In this document: positions 9,293 through 18,511 of the stretch, in pieces
How the letters are laid out: each line of letters starts with the position of its first letter
Numbering within the stretch: position 1 is the first letter of the stretch
Assembly (NCBI GenBank): GCA_044341025.1
Contig: JBIISM010000005.1
Coordinates: forward strand, 1 to 64,000
Reading direction: 5' to 3'
From: JABMMZ01 sp044341025
Lineage (GTDB): Bacteria > Bacteroidota > Bacteroidia > NS11-12g > UBA955
DNA: 64,000 nt
The notes under the pieces: generated by a model
The model's input: the letters and a program-made list of their open reading frames with translations, nothing else
The model's database searches: none
Told to the model about the DNA's origin: nothing
Program-made: the position numbers and the translations under genes

Positions 9293-10342
9293 ATGATAAA
9301 AAGAATAGCCCAATTAAATTTACATGTTCTAATTGTATATGTATTACTTGCCTTTCCAATGTTTTACTTCGCCTATAAATTTGGCGTTTTATTGCAAGGG
9401 TATAAAGATGCAGAATCTTATTTGAAGCTTTATGCAGATTTGGGTTCGCCTGATGTGGAGGCACCATTTAACATGCGTTTGGTCAGCGCAAGTATTATAC
9501 ATTTAATGGATAAAATAGGTTTAATGTATCCAACCGAATGTGCAATTGATGCTTATCCTCAGTTTGATAAAGGTTTGTTCTTTAATAATATTTTCTTTAA
9601 TTTTCTTTGCATTTCACTTACTTCTTTTTCTTTGTTTACGATTTTTAAGAAGTTGGAGTTTAATGTGCTTTTCTCATTCTTGGCCGGTGTATTGTATTTA
9701 TTGGGGTTTGGCACATTGTTCTATTTGATGATGCCAGGTCCAGATGCGTTCTCTGTATTATTGTTTACTTGGATAGTTTATTTTTATATTCAAAAAAGTG
9801 CAGCATTAGTGCCACTGTTTATGTTGCTTATTCTTCAGAGAGAGTATTATTTTTTATCCTTCATGGTAATATCCTTCATGGATTATTTTAAATACAAAAA
9901 CAAATATTTTGCATTGGTTTTTTTACTAAATATTTTATGTTTTGCTACTTATTTTGCATTGAGAAAAACAATTTTTCACACTTACCATTGGCAACATCAA
10001 ACCTCGCCAGAGTTCTTAATAAAGACTTTATTTACCAGCGATTTGCAGATTGTACCATTGGTCAAGCAATCTTTGATGACGATGAATGTATATTTGGTTT
10101 ATATATTCATTCTGATTTACAAAAGGTTTAAAGGAATGGAGATCAATAAATACCATTTATTTATAACTTTATTTTTATTAGCACAGATTACGATATTAAG
10201 TTATGCTGCCACATTTGGCACAAACAATGGAAGATACTTTTACTTAAATATTCCTTTATTTCTATACTTTATGATGCTGGAGATGAAGCCATTTTATCCA
10301 AGCATATTGGGTTTTGGGGCTAAAGCAGAATCTGCAGAATAG
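9293..10342 (+). CDS. Polytopic membrane protein of the polysaccharide cluster, function unknown
   Basis: This 349-residue protein has roughly eight to nine hydrophobic segments, beginning with LHVLIVYVLLAFPMFYFAY. A short periplasmic loop between the first two holds charged residues (KDAESYLK, PFNMR). The loop ADLGSPDVEAPFNMR and a later FGTNNGRYFYLN are reminiscent of membrane glycosyltransferases or polymerase-like proteins. I cannot place it in a family. It follows a GT4 gene by one base and ends convergently inside the 3' end of the Wzy-like gene, sharing 49 bp with it. A role in transport, ligation or lipid-linked sugar transfer is only a guess. Confidence 0.7.
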   Translation: MIKRIAQLNLHVLIVYVLLAFPMFYFAYKFGVLLQGYKDAESYLKLYADLGSPDVEAPFNMRLVSASIIHLMDKIGLMYPTECAIDAYPQFDKGLFFNNIFFNFLCISLTSFSLFTIFKKLEFNVLFSFLAGVLYLLGFGTLFYLMMPGPDAFSVLLFTWIVYFYIQKSAALVPLFMLLILQREYYFLSFMVISFMDYFKYKNKYFALVFLLNILCFATYFALRKTIFHTYHWQHQTSPEFLIKTLFTSDLQIVPLVKQSLMTMNVYLVYIFILIYKRFKGMEINKYHLFITLFLLAQITILSYAATFGTNNGRYFYLNIPLFLYFMMLEMKPFYPSILGFGAKAESAE

Positions 10343-11649
10343 TTTCTGTTCTGTTGCTTACCTTCCTTCATTTTCTTATCAACTATTTTCTTTGTGATGA
10401 AATAAATAAAGAAAAACAAGAAGAATCCATTTCCAAAATAATTGCCGGTTCTGATCAATCTTACCAAGAACCATATAAATATACTTTGATTGATTAAAGT
10501 ATAATCTCTTAATTCGTTATCGTTGTATCCTTTTCTCCAAAGTGCATTTTTGAATAAAAATGTAAAAAACAATCCCAATCCCATTAAACCAGTTTCAGAC
10601 AGCAATCTTACGAATAGTGAATTTGCATCCGCAGTATTAAATACGCCATACCTAATAACAAAGTCTTTGTCAAAAAACTTGCTAAAGTATTTTTTATAAT
10701 TTGATTCATGGGTTCCTAGTCCAGTGCCAGTAAGCGGATATTCATTGAATGCTGCTTTTGCGATTATAAAATTAGAATAAAGAGCGAAGCTACTGGTGTT
10801 AAGCAATTCGATGTCTTCTTTTTTTGTTGAATTATTAGAAAAGGCCGTAATGGTTTGGGTAAACTTGGTGTTAAACTCCTTCCAATCTTCTTGTATGTTG
10901 TTGAAAAGCAAACCAAAAAGTGATATAAATATAGGCAGTAATAGTAGTTTCCAACTTCTTAAGGAAAGGTATTGTTTATTTATTAAGTAAAAAAAGAAAA
11001 CACCACCTATGCCCAAAATCCCTGCAGATGAAAAGGTAAAGATAAAGCATGTGGCAATAAATGAAAGTAGTAGATAATTGTTGAATTTGCTGTTTACCCT
11101 TTCAAAAATTGTTGTTTTGTAAAACACGAAAAACATCGCAGGAATTAAAGCTACAGCCATAAAATAAGGTTCACCCATTAGTCCAAAAATACGGTATAAA
11201 CCAGAAGAGGTTAGGCGAATTTTTTCGTTAATATGTATGCCAGATAAATTTAAGACTTCTTCCAATAGCCCCTCCGCTGCTATGAAAAATGTAAAGTGAA
11301 TGTACATCCTGAAGATTTTCTTTACCTCAAAATTATTGTTGGCTATAAAAGTGTAATAGGCTATGGATGTAAAAATAACGCCAAATATTTGTTTTAATAC
11401 ACCAAGCGAAAAAGTATCTTCAATAATACAGATTAATAAGGTGGTAGAAATAAGTGCTGCTATTGAAAGACTAAACCATCGAGGCAGAATGCCACCTGGT
11501 GTTTTAGATTTAAAAAAATAGTGAATGTTTAAAATGAATATGATATAGTAAACATAAAAATCAAAAGGAATTTGGTACCGTAAAATAATGAAATCGTCCA
11601 TAAAAACAGAGGCCACCATGGCCCAACTAAGGAAAGTTTTGTATTTCAT
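10294..11649 (-). CDS. O-antigen polymerase/ligase-like membrane protein (Wzy_C type)
   Basis: This is a 451-residue protein with about ten to twelve transmembrane segments. Two signatures fit the O-antigen ligase/polymerase family. A large periplasmic loop contains GTGLGTHESNYKKYF (about residue 310), followed by DANSLFVRLLSETGLMGLGLFF, where the conserved LxETGxxG stretch lies. Such proteins either polymerise repeat units (Wzy) or ligate polymer to an acceptor (WaaL). Sequence alone does not separate the two. It is the only gene of the cluster on the minus strand. The last 16 residues are encoded opposite the end of the neighbouring membrane-protein gene. Confidence 0.82.
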   Translation of the reverse strand: MKYKTFLSWAMVASVFMDDFIILRYQIPFDFYVYYIIFILNIHYFFKSKTPGGILPRWFSLSIAALISTTLLICIIEDTFSLGVLKQIFGVIFTSIAYYTFIANNNFEVKKIFRMYIHFTFFIAAEGLLEEVLNLSGIHINEKIRLTSSGLYRIFGLMGEPYFMAVALIPAMFFVFYKTTIFERVNSKFNNYLLLSFIATCFIFTFSSAGILGIGGVFFFYLINKQYLSLRSWKLLLLPIFISLFGLLFNNIQEDWKEFNTKFTQTITAFSNNSTKKEDIELLNTSSFALYSNFIIAKAAFNEYPLTGTGLGTHESNYKKYFSKFFDKDFVIRYGVFNTADANSLFVRLLSETGLMGLGLFFTFLFKNALWRKGYNDNELRDYTLINQSIFIWFLVRLIRTGNYFGNGFFLFFFIYFITKKIVDKKMKEGKQQNRNYSADSALAPKPNMLG

Positions 11650-11658
11650 GGATTAAAT

Positions 11659-11666
11659 TATCTTTG
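11659..11666 (+). promoter_or_regulatory. Bacteroidota -7 promoter box TAtcTTTG
   Basis: A perfect match to TAnnTTTG lies 14 nt before the TTG start of the plus-strand glycosyltransferase and in the short gap after the divergent Wzy-like gene start. It probably drives the second half of the polysaccharide cluster. Confidence 0.6.
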
Positions 11667-11680
11667 CAAAGGTAAAAATT

Positions 11681-12730
11681 TTGCGCGTATTAATTTTATA
11701 TACTGAATTGGCTGGATATGTTATAGGAAATATTAATCTATTTTTAAAAAACAATCCTACTGCCGAATTAGCGCTTATACATTATCCTGTTAATCCAGAA
11801 GCGCCTTTTAAAATTCAAAACTTGCCTAGGACAAGTTTGCTTGAATACAATGAATTAAACAAAGTTAAAATAAGAGATTTGCTTATTGAGTTCAAGCCTG
11901 AAATTGTGTTATGCTCAGGCTGGGGAAATAAGTTCTATCTTGAATTAATGAAGATTGTTCCTCTTAACTCTAAGAAAGTTGTATGTTTTGACAATAAATG
12001 GAAATCTACTTTCAAACAAAATATATTGGTTTTTTTGTCAAGATTTTTTATTTTAAATAAATTTAATTACGCCTGGGTTCCCGGCAATCCACAAAAGAAG
12101 TACGCCTTAAAGTTGGGGTTTAAAAGTGAAAATATTTACACTGGATTATATCCTGCCGACTCACACTTTTTTCTTAAAATTGGAAATAAAAAATTGAACA
12201 ATCAAGGACCCTATCCTAGAGTTATGCTAAGTGTTGCCAGATATATAGTTCAAAAGGACCTACCGACTCTTTGGCGCGCATTTATCAATGCAAATTCTAA
12301 AACCGGGAATAATTGGGTGTTAAAATGTATAGGCTTAGGCGACCAATTTGATTCTCGAATAGAAAACCAGTACATAGAGCATTTAGGCTTTAAACAACCC
12401 TCTGAAATGGAAGAATATATTTTAACTTCTGGCGTCTATGTGCTACCAAGTATTGAAGAGCCTTGGGGTGTAGCAGTCCATGAAATGGCATTGAGTGCAC
12501 TTCCTCTTGTGTTAAGCGAAAAAGTAGGTGCTGCATCTATGTTCTTAAAAGTTGAAAATGGCTTTAGCTTTCCGGCAGGGAATCAAGACAAGTTGGAAGA
12601 AATATTGATTGGCATGATGCAAATGGATGATTCACAACTTAAAGAAATGTCAAGAGAAAGCCTAAAAAGCGGGCAACAATTATCCAGTGATGATTGGTCA
12701 AGAACCGTATTGAACATTTATAATTCATAG
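11681..12730 (+). CDS. Glycosyltransferase family 4 (GT-B)
   Basis: The frame opens with TTG 11681 giving MRVLILYTELAGYVI. The N-terminus is complete at that point, and the promoter box just upstream leaves no room for an earlier start. The 349-residue protein is a compact GT-B enzyme: CSGWGNKFY in the N-terminal domain, VARYIVQKDLPTLWRAF opening the donor domain, and VLPSIEEPWGVAVHEMALS as the E-x7-E motif. Five bases separate it from the next glycosyltransferase. It presumably transfers one sugar of the repeat unit; the donor is unknown. Confidence 0.88.
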   Translation: MRVLILYTELAGYVIGNINLFLKNNPTAELALIHYPVNPEAPFKIQNLPRTSLLEYNELNKVKIRDLLIEFKPEIVLCSGWGNKFYLELMKIVPLNSKKVVCFDNKWKSTFKQNILVFLSRFFILNKFNYAWVPGNPQKKYALKLGFKSENIYTGLYPADSHFFLKIGNKKLNNQGPYPRVMLSVARYIVQKDLPTLWRAFINANSKTGNNWVLKCIGLGDQFDSRIENQYIEHLGFKQPSEMEEYILTSGVYVLPSIEEPWGVAVHEMALSALPLVLSEKVGAASMFLKVENGFSFPAGNQDKLEEILIGMMQMDDSQLKEMSRESLKSGQQLSSDDWSRTVLNIYNS

Positions 12731-12734
12731 AAAT

Positions 12735-13886
12735 TTGCAACCCCAAAAAACGATATTGATTTTTACCGATTGGTACATTCCTGGTTCAAAAGCAGGTGGA
12801 CCGATTCAATCGGTTTATAATTTGGCTGCAATCTTGAGCAAGAATTTTATAGTAAAAGTAGTTTGTAGAGATAGAGACCTAAATTCTATTTCCTCTTTTG
12901 AAAACATAAAACCAAATGAATGGAATGAAATTTCAAATCAACATTTTGTATTGTACCTAAGCCCAGATAACACGGGCGTAAAAGTAATTAAATCATTAAT
13001 TAAGGAAAATAGATATAATATTATATATATTAATGGATTATACTCATTTTATTTTAGTTTTTTGCCCGCATTTCTTTCAACAATATACACTGTAAAATCA
13101 GTTTTTATTTCAGTAAGGGGGATGCTTCATCAATCTGCATTGTCTGTTAAAAGGACTAGAAAAATGATATATCTAGCTTTTGCAAAGGGATACGGATTGT
13201 ATAGAAATGCCACTTTAATGTCTAGTAATTCTCAAGAGACTATAGAAATTCAAAGAATTCTAGGCCAACAGAAGATAGGTGAAGTGCCCAATATTCCTAT
13301 TAATCCTAACAACTTAACCAGACAAGAGAAGAAATTTAAAGGCGCAAACAATATCCTTAGGATTTTGTTTTTGGGAAGGATATCCCCTGAAAAAAATCCA
13401 ATTACCCTACTAAAAGCGCTTCAACATGCTCAATTTAGAGTTGATGTAACTTTCTGTGGTTCCGGCAACGATGGCATATATACAAGTTCGTTTGAAAATG
13501 AAATAAAATTATTGCCCAATTGCGTCAATGTAATTACCATTAACGAGTTACCGCATAGTGAATTAAGCAAATTGTTTTTCGATCAAGATGTTTTAGTTAT
13601 GCCGAGCTTGGGTGAAAATTTTGGCCATGCAATTTTTGAAAGTTTAGCCTTTGGCTTACCCGTTGTTGTAGGGAATAACACACCTTGGAAAAATTTAGAG
13701 TCAAAAAATGCAGGAATCGAAATCGAACCTTTAAATGAAATCGATCTATTAAAATACATTTCCTTTTTTAATGATATGAGCCCTCATGTTTATTCTGAAT
13801 GGTCGAATAATGCTATTGGTGTGGCTACTTCATATTATGATGAGAATAATTTTGAATACATATATTTAAAATTGTTCAATGCTTAA
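12735..13886 (+). CDS. Glycosyltransferase family 4 (GT-B)
   Basis: The likely start is TTG 12735, which yields MQPQKTILIFTDWYIPGSKAGG with the acceptor-side glycine loop directly after strand 1. The 383-residue protein has RILFLGRISPEKNPITLL at the beginning of the donor domain and MPSLGENFGHAIFESLAFG as the retaining GT4 E-x7-E motif. This motif form (GENFG..I.E) is common in group 1 glycosyltransferases of polysaccharide clusters. It is five bases behind the previous glycosyltransferase and about 60 bp ahead of an acetyltransferase, so it is part of the same transcript. Confidence 0.9.
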   Translation: MQPQKTILIFTDWYIPGSKAGGPIQSVYNLAAILSKNFIVKVVCRDRDLNSISSFENIKPNEWNEISNQHFVLYLSPDNTGVKVIKSLIKENRYNIIYINGLYSFYFSFLPAFLSTIYTVKSVFISVRGMLHQSALSVKRTRKMIYLAFAKGYGLYRNATLMSSNSQETIEIQRILGQQKIGEVPNIPINPNNLTRQEKKFKGANNILRILFLGRISPEKNPITLLKALQHAQFRVDVTFCGSGNDGIYTSSFENEIKLLPNCVNVITINELPHSELSKLFFDQDVLVMPSLGENFGHAIFESLAFGLPVVVGNNTPWKNLESKNAGIEIEPLNEIDLLKYISFFNDMSPHVYSEWSNNAIGVATSYYDENNFEYIYLKLFNA

Positions 13887-13945
13887 ATCCTCAATTATAA
13901 AAATTTTGTCATTCATATTAATTCTTAACTAAATTCGTATTCTAA

Positions 13946-14497
13946 ATGAAAAACACTGTAAACCTTGGCGGCTATAATAACTCTAATTTTAACACCGGTT
14001 CTGGTCCGCTTAAAAGAATAGTATGGCATTTTGTGAGTGGTTTGTTTTTTAAATCGTTTTTCCATTTTTATGGATTGAAGGTTTTTTTATTGAAACTATT
14101 TGGTGCAGAAATCGGGATGAATGTACTCATTAAACCCAACGTAAATATTAAATATCCATGGAATCTAATAGTTGGTAATGATGTATGGATAGGAGAAGAG
14201 GTATGGATAGACAATCTTGTTAAAGTTCAAATAGGAAATAATGTATGCATATCCCAAGGGGCCATGCTTTTGTGTGGCAATCATAACTTTTCGAAATCTA
14301 ATTTTGATTTAATAACTGGAACCATCATTCTCGAAGACGGTGTTTGGATTGGCGCAAAAAGTATAGTGGGACCTAATGTTGTTTGTCATTCTCACAGTGT
14401 TCTAGGTGTAAGTAGTGTTGCCAGTAAGGATTTGGAAGCCTACAGCATTTATAGAGGAAATCCTGCCCTTTTAATCAAAGAAAGAAATATTGAATAA
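13946..14497 (+). CDS. Left-handed beta-helix acetyltransferase (WcaF/LacA type)
   Basis: This 183-residue protein contains hexapeptide repeats from about residue 55 onward: IGMNVLIKPNVNI, IVGNDVWIGEEVWI, VQIGNNVCISQGAML and LEDGVWIGAKSIVGPNV. The repeats end in the usual YRGNPALLIK cap. A histidine in CGNHNF is in the position of the catalytic base of the maltose/galactoside acetyltransferase group. The N-terminal 50 residues match the extra region of colanic-acid WcaF-like enzymes. It probably O-acetylates a sugar of the exported polysaccharide using acetyl-CoA. The downstream GT2 gene overlaps its end by 8 bp. Confidence 0.88.
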   Translation: MKNTVNLGGYNNSNFNTGSGPLKRIVWHFVSGLFFKSFFHFYGLKVFLLKLFGAEIGMNVLIKPNVNIKYPWNLIVGNDVWIGEEVWIDNLVKVQIGNNVCISQGAMLLCGNHNFSKSNFDLITGTIILEDGVWIGAKSIVGPNVVCHSHSVLGVSSVASKDLEAYSIYRGNPALLIKERNIE

Positions 14498-15251
14498 TTT
14501 GAAAGTTTCAATCGTAACAATCTGCTATAATGCAGAAAATACAATATTAAAGACCATTAAGTCGGTCTTGGATCAGGATTATAAAAACATAGAATACATA
14601 ATCATTGATGGTGCATCTACCGATAAAACAGTTTCGATTTTAAATGCGTTTGCTAACAATGAGTTTAAATTGCTTAGTGAGAAAGATGATGGACTTTACG
14701 ATGCGATTAACAAGGGCATAAGTATGTGCACTGGTGATATAATTGGATTATTGCATTCGGACGATATTTATCCAAAATCCAATGTTATATCTTCAATAGT
14801 TTCGCACTTTCAAGCCGATAAATCCTTGGATGCTTTGTCCAGTTCAGTTGAAATTTATAAATCAGAAAATTTGAATAAGCCTTACAGAATCTACAAGGCA
14901 AGTAGTTTTAAAAATTGGCAATTTAAAATTGGTATTCAACCTCCACATCCAGGATTTTTTATTACCAAAAATGCCTTTGAAAAGGTAGGTTACTACCGCA
15001 CGCAGTACAAAATTAGCGGCGATTTTGATTGGTTACTAAGGGCAATTTTACTTAGTAATTTAAACGTAAAGTTTATCCCATACACAAGTGTTTCAATGTT
15101 AGATGGGGGCCTAAGTTCTTCAGGATGGAAGAGCAAAATCAAGATGAACAATGAAGATTTAAAAATCTTAAAATCGCATGGTATTTACAGCAATAAAATC
15201 CTTATATATTTAAAGTATTTTTTAAAGATATTTCAAATAATAGGTGTGTAA
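14490..15251 (+). CDS. Glycosyltransferase family 2 (GT-A)
   Basis: The probable start is TTG 14490, overlapping the acetyltransferase by 8 bp and giving MNNLKVSIVTICYNAENT. The 253-residue enzyme has the GT-A landmarks: IIIDGASTDKTVSIL (nucleotide-binding aspartate), DGLYDAINKGI, and the metal-binding HSDDIY. Then PPHPGFFITKNAFEKVGYY and SGDFDWLLR form the acceptor-side region. This subgroup is typical of inverting transferases adding a hexose or deoxyhexose to the repeat unit. It is the last gene of the cluster; the next gene, uvrA, points towards it. Confidence 0.9.
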   Translation: MNNLKVSIVTICYNAENTILKTIKSVLDQDYKNIEYIIIDGASTDKTVSILNAFANNEFKLLSEKDDGLYDAINKGISMCTGDIIGLLHSDDIYPKSNVISSIVSHFQADKSLDALSSSVEIYKSENLNKPYRIYKASSFKNWQFKIGIQPPHPGFFITKNAFEKVGYYRTQYKISGDFDWLLRAILLSNLNVKFIPYTSVSMLDGGLSSSGWKSKIKMNNEDLKILKSHGIYSNKILIYLKYFLKIFQIIGV

Positions 15252-15277
15252 TCGTAACCTTTAAATGTGTCTTGTTT

Positions 15278-18076
15278 CTAATTTAATTTTCTAATTAAAA
15301 ATTGCCCGGTATAGCTCTCTTTATTATTGGTAATATCCTCAGGAACGCCTTCAAAAACTAAGCTCCCTCCTTTGTCTCCACCTTCTGGGCCAAGGTCAAT
15401 TAACCAATCGGCACATTTTATTACATCAACATTGTGCTCTATTATGATTACCGTGTGGCCTTTCTCAATTAGTGCGTTAAAACAGAATAATAGCTTGTGT
15501 ATATCATGAAAATGTAAGCCAGTAGTTGGTTCATCAAATATGAAAACTGTATGGTTTTCTTTGGTATTTCCTTTTCCTAGAAAAGTTGCTAATTTTATTC
15601 TTTGCGCTTCTCCGCCACTTAGTGTGTTGCTCGATTGACCCAGTGCCACATAACCCAAACCTACACTCTGTAAAGGGGCAATTTTGCCACATATACTCGG
15701 TTTGTCACTAAAAAATTCCATCGATTCATCAACAGTCATCTCAAGAATATCGGCAATGTTTTTTCCATTGTAGGTAAGCTCCAAAATCTCATCTTTAAAT
15801 CTTTTTCCCTTACAAAATTCACAAGGTAAAATAAGATCTGCCATAAATTGCATTTCTATAGTTACCTCACCTTCGCCTTTACATTGCTCGCATCTGCCAC
15901 CGTCAACATTAAAAGAAAAATGCGATGGCTTTAGTTTTTTAGCTTTTGCTGCAGGCAATTCGGAATAAAGTTCTCTTATGCTATCGTATGCTTTAATGTA
16001 AGTGATTGGGTTGCTTCGGCTCGATTTGCCAATAGGATTTTGATCAACCATTTCAACCTGCTTCACCAAATTGATATCGCCAATTATTTTTTCATGTCGG
16101 CCAGTTCGGGTGCCATTGTAATTGCCAATTGCTTTATTTAAACCTGGGTAAAAAATATTTTTAATTAAAGTTGTTTTTCCGCTTCCACTCACCCCTGTAA
16201 CACAAGACATAACTTGCAAAGGAATTTTTACACTAATGTTTTTGAGATTATTTTCTCTGGCGCCGACTATTTCAATACTGTTTTTCCAAGTTCTTCTCGC
16301 TTTGGGTGTATCAATTCCCATGCGTCCACTTAAATATTTGCCGGTCAAACTTCTTTCGTTTTCAAGTATTTCATTAAAAACACCACTAAAGATTAGTTCA
16401 CCACCGAATGTGCCTGCTTCAGGTCCTATATCTATAAGCCTATCAGCTGCCTTCATCATTTCTTCCTCGTGTTCAACCACGATAACCGTGTTGCCAATTT
16501 TTTGAAGACTTTTTAAAACTTCAATTAATTTTAATGTGTCTCTAGGATGCAAACCAATACTAGGTTCATCCAATATGTACATACTTCCAGTCAAGCTGCT
16601 GCCTAATGAGGTTGCTAAATTAATTCTTTGTGATTCTCCGCCACTCAAACTATTGCTAAGTCTATTTAACCCCAAATAACCTAAACCTACATCTTTTAAG
16701 AAATTTAATCTATTTTGAATTTCAATAAATATTCGGCCTCCAATATGCATGTCGTTTTCATTCAATTTGACGGAATTGAAATAATAACTCGCCTGCTCAA
16801 CAGACATTAAAAGCACTTCTTGTATACTTAGCAATTTAGGAAGTGTTTTATCAAAATTTTCAGCAATAAGTTTTACATATGAAGCATCCTTTCTAAGCCT
16901 AGTTCCTCGGCAATCTGGACAGGTGGTTTTGCCTCTATACCTGCTCAACATCACTCTGTATTGAATCTTATATGACTTTTCTTCTAATGATTTAAAAAAA
17001 GCATTTAGTCCTGGTATCTTTTTATTTCCTTGCCAAAGCAAATTTCTTTCCTTCTCATTAAGGTCGTGGTAACTTCTATGAATTGGAAAATCAAATTCAA
17101 TCGCCGATTTTACAAAATCATCTTTCCATTCACTCATGGTTTCGCCTTTCCAGGGCTGAATACAGCCTTCGTAAACGCTTAATGTTTTATCAGGTATTAC
17201 CAAGTCTTCATCTATTCCAATTACTTGTCCATAGCCTTCGCATGTTTTACAAGCGCCTAGAGGATTGTTAAAGCTTAAGAAGTCTTTACTGGGTATTTCA
17301 AAATTGATTCCGTCGGCTTCAAACTTATTCGAAAAACCATGCAATACATCTTCAACTTTTATATAACAAGTGCCCAATCCTTCCCAAAAGGCACTTTCAA
17401 CAGAATCAGCAGCTCGGTTTTGCAAATCTTCATCATCTTTTTGAATGATTAAACGATCGATAACCAAATAATTCTTCTTAGATTTTAAATCCGTTTTAGG
17501 ATCAATTTCTGCAATTTTTAATATCCCATTATCCGTTAGAATTCTAACAAAACCTTGTTGTATGTAGGTGTTTATGGCCTCTTTTTCTTTACCCTTTTTG
17601 ATGCTAATTTCACTTAATATCAAAATGCTCTGACCCTCATCAAGAGATTTTATGAAATTTACAACATCATCGGTAGTATCGCGTTTTACTTCCTTTCCAC
17701 TGATTGGCGATATGGTTCTACCAATTCTTGAAAAAAGTAGTTTTAGATAATCATAAATTTCAGTACTGGTTGAGACCGTGCTTCTTGGATTTCTCGTATT
17801 TACTTTCTGTTCTATTGCAATTGCCGGAGCCAATCCTTCTATAAAATCAACTTCGGGTTTGTTCATCCTGCCCAGAAACTGTCTTGCATAACTGCTCAAA
17901 CTTTCTACATATCTTCTTTGACCTTCTGCAAAAAGGGTGTCAAAAACAAGGCTGCTTTTTCCACTTCCAGATACACCTGTAACAACCGTGAAACTGCCTG
18001 AAGGTATTTCAACTTGAATGTTTTTTAAATTATGTACCCGAGCGCCTCGGATGATGATATTTGGATATTTAGCCAC
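15278..18076 (-). CDS. uvrA: Excinuclease ABC subunit A
   Basis: UvrA is the DNA-damage sensor of nucleotide excision repair and acts as a dimer together with UvrB. The protein has the full double-ATPase layout: Walker A GVSGSGKSS near the N-terminus, a first zinc finger (CKTCEGYG ... CPDCRG), and the signature NSLSGGESQRI. The second half repeats this with GVSGSGKTT, CEQCKGEGE/CEFCKG and NTLSGGEAQRI. I choose GTG 18076 (MAKYPNIIIRGARVHN, 932 residues). The longer frame from TTG 18118 would place coding sequence across the TAccTTTG box at 18094-18101. Confidence 0.96.
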   Translation of the reverse strand: MAKYPNIIIRGARVHNLKNIQVEIPSGSFTVVTGVSGSGKSSLVFDTLFAEGQRRYVESLSSYARQFLGRMNKPEVDFIEGLAPAIAIEQKVNTRNPRSTVSTSTEIYDYLKLLFSRIGRTISPISGKEVKRDTTDDVVNFIKSLDEGQSILILSEISIKKGKEKEAINTYIQQGFVRILTDNGILKIAEIDPKTDLKSKKNYLVIDRLIIQKDDEDLQNRAADSVESAFWEGLGTCYIKVEDVLHGFSNKFEADGINFEIPSKDFLSFNNPLGACKTCEGYGQVIGIDEDLVIPDKTLSVYEGCIQPWKGETMSEWKDDFVKSAIEFDFPIHRSYHDLNEKERNLLWQGNKKIPGLNAFFKSLEEKSYKIQYRVMLSRYRGKTTCPDCRGTRLRKDASYVKLIAENFDKTLPKLLSIQEVLLMSVEQASYYFNSVKLNENDMHIGGRIFIEIQNRLNFLKDVGLGYLGLNRLSNSLSGGESQRINLATSLGSSLTGSMYILDEPSIGLHPRDTLKLIEVLKSLQKIGNTVIVVEHEEEMMKAADRLIDIGPEAGTFGGELIFSGVFNEILENERSLTGKYLSGRMGIDTPKARRTWKNSIEIVGARENNLKNISVKIPLQVMSCVTGVSGSGKTTLIKNIFYPGLNKAIGNYNGTRTGRHEKIIGDINLVKQVEMVDQNPIGKSSRSNPITYIKAYDSIRELYSELPAAKAKKLKPSHFSFNVDGGRCEQCKGEGEVTIEMQFMADLILPCEFCKGKRFKDEILELTYNGKNIADILEMTVDESMEFFSDKPSICGKIAPLQSVGLGYVALGQSSNTLSGGEAQRIKLATFLGKGNTKENHTVFIFDEPTTGLHFHDIHKLLFCFNALIEKGHTVIIIEHNVDVIKCADWLIDLGPEGGDKGGSLVFEGVPEDITNNKESYTGQFLIRKLN

Positions 18077-18093
18077 GTTTTTTGAGTAACATG

Positions 18094-18101
18094 CAAAGGT
18101 A
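18094..18101 (-). promoter_or_regulatory. Bacteroidota -7 promoter box TAccTTTG of uvrA
   Basis: A perfect TAnnTTTG match on the minus strand ends 17 nt upstream of GTG 18076. It supports the shorter UvrA start, because the TTG at 18118 would lie upstream of the transcription start. Confidence 0.55.
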
Positions 18102-18327
18102 GATTTTTGTTTTGACAATGGAAATTAAACCTGCCTTTTTATTTATGTATGAATGTGTCTAATAATTTTGAATTTATTGCGCTCTAAAAAAAATGAAACT
18201 TTTCTTGTCTAAGCCCAATTTGGCACAAATTACTTTTGATAAGTGAGATAAGAACTCCAGAATGGACATTTTCGGTAAATGATTTAAGAAGATGGTGATT
18301 GAATTGTAAAATTTGATTAAACAGTTA

Positions 18328-18335
18328 TATCTTTG
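18328..18335 (+). promoter_or_regulatory. Bacteroidota -7 promoter box TAtcTTTG of the metH leader
   Basis: A perfect TAnnTTTG match ends nine bases before the first base of the SAM riboswitch aptamer. The transcript would therefore begin almost directly with the aptamer. Confidence 0.7.
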
Positions 18336-18343
18336 CCCCGCAA

Positions 18344-18450
18344 TTATCAAGAAAAGACGGAGGGAATCGGTCCTGTGAAGTCTTGGCAACCCAATTCGTT
18401 AATGCGAATTAAAGGTGCTACATCCTGCCTCAAAATAAGAGGAAAGATAA
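18344..18450 (+). ncRNA. SAM-I (S-box) riboswitch
   Basis: The leader has the S-box core in order. A 5' P1 strand TTATC (18344-18348) is followed by the GGAGGGAAT segment, TGAAG and TTGGCAACC. P3 is AATTCG/CGAATT (18393-18398 with 18405-18410). Next come AAGGTGCTACATCCTGCC, and the 3' P1 strand GAAAGATAA closes at 18450. These are the conserved SAM-contacting and pseudoknot-forming parts of the SAM-I family. The 3' P1 strand GATAA can alternatively pair with TTATC at 18460-18464, which may be the switching step. No U-run follows, so translational control seems more likely than termination. It precedes metH by 61 nt. Confidence 0.93.
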
Positions 18451-18511
18451 TAGCGGATCTTATCGTTAATCGATTTAAAGTCCTGCTCTTGTGTATTTTG
18501 CATTTATTAAA

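Noticed and set aside
18174..18389. Minus-strand frame of 71 codons upstream of metH
   Set aside because: It runs across the SAM riboswitch aptamer and has no protein-like character; it is a shadow.
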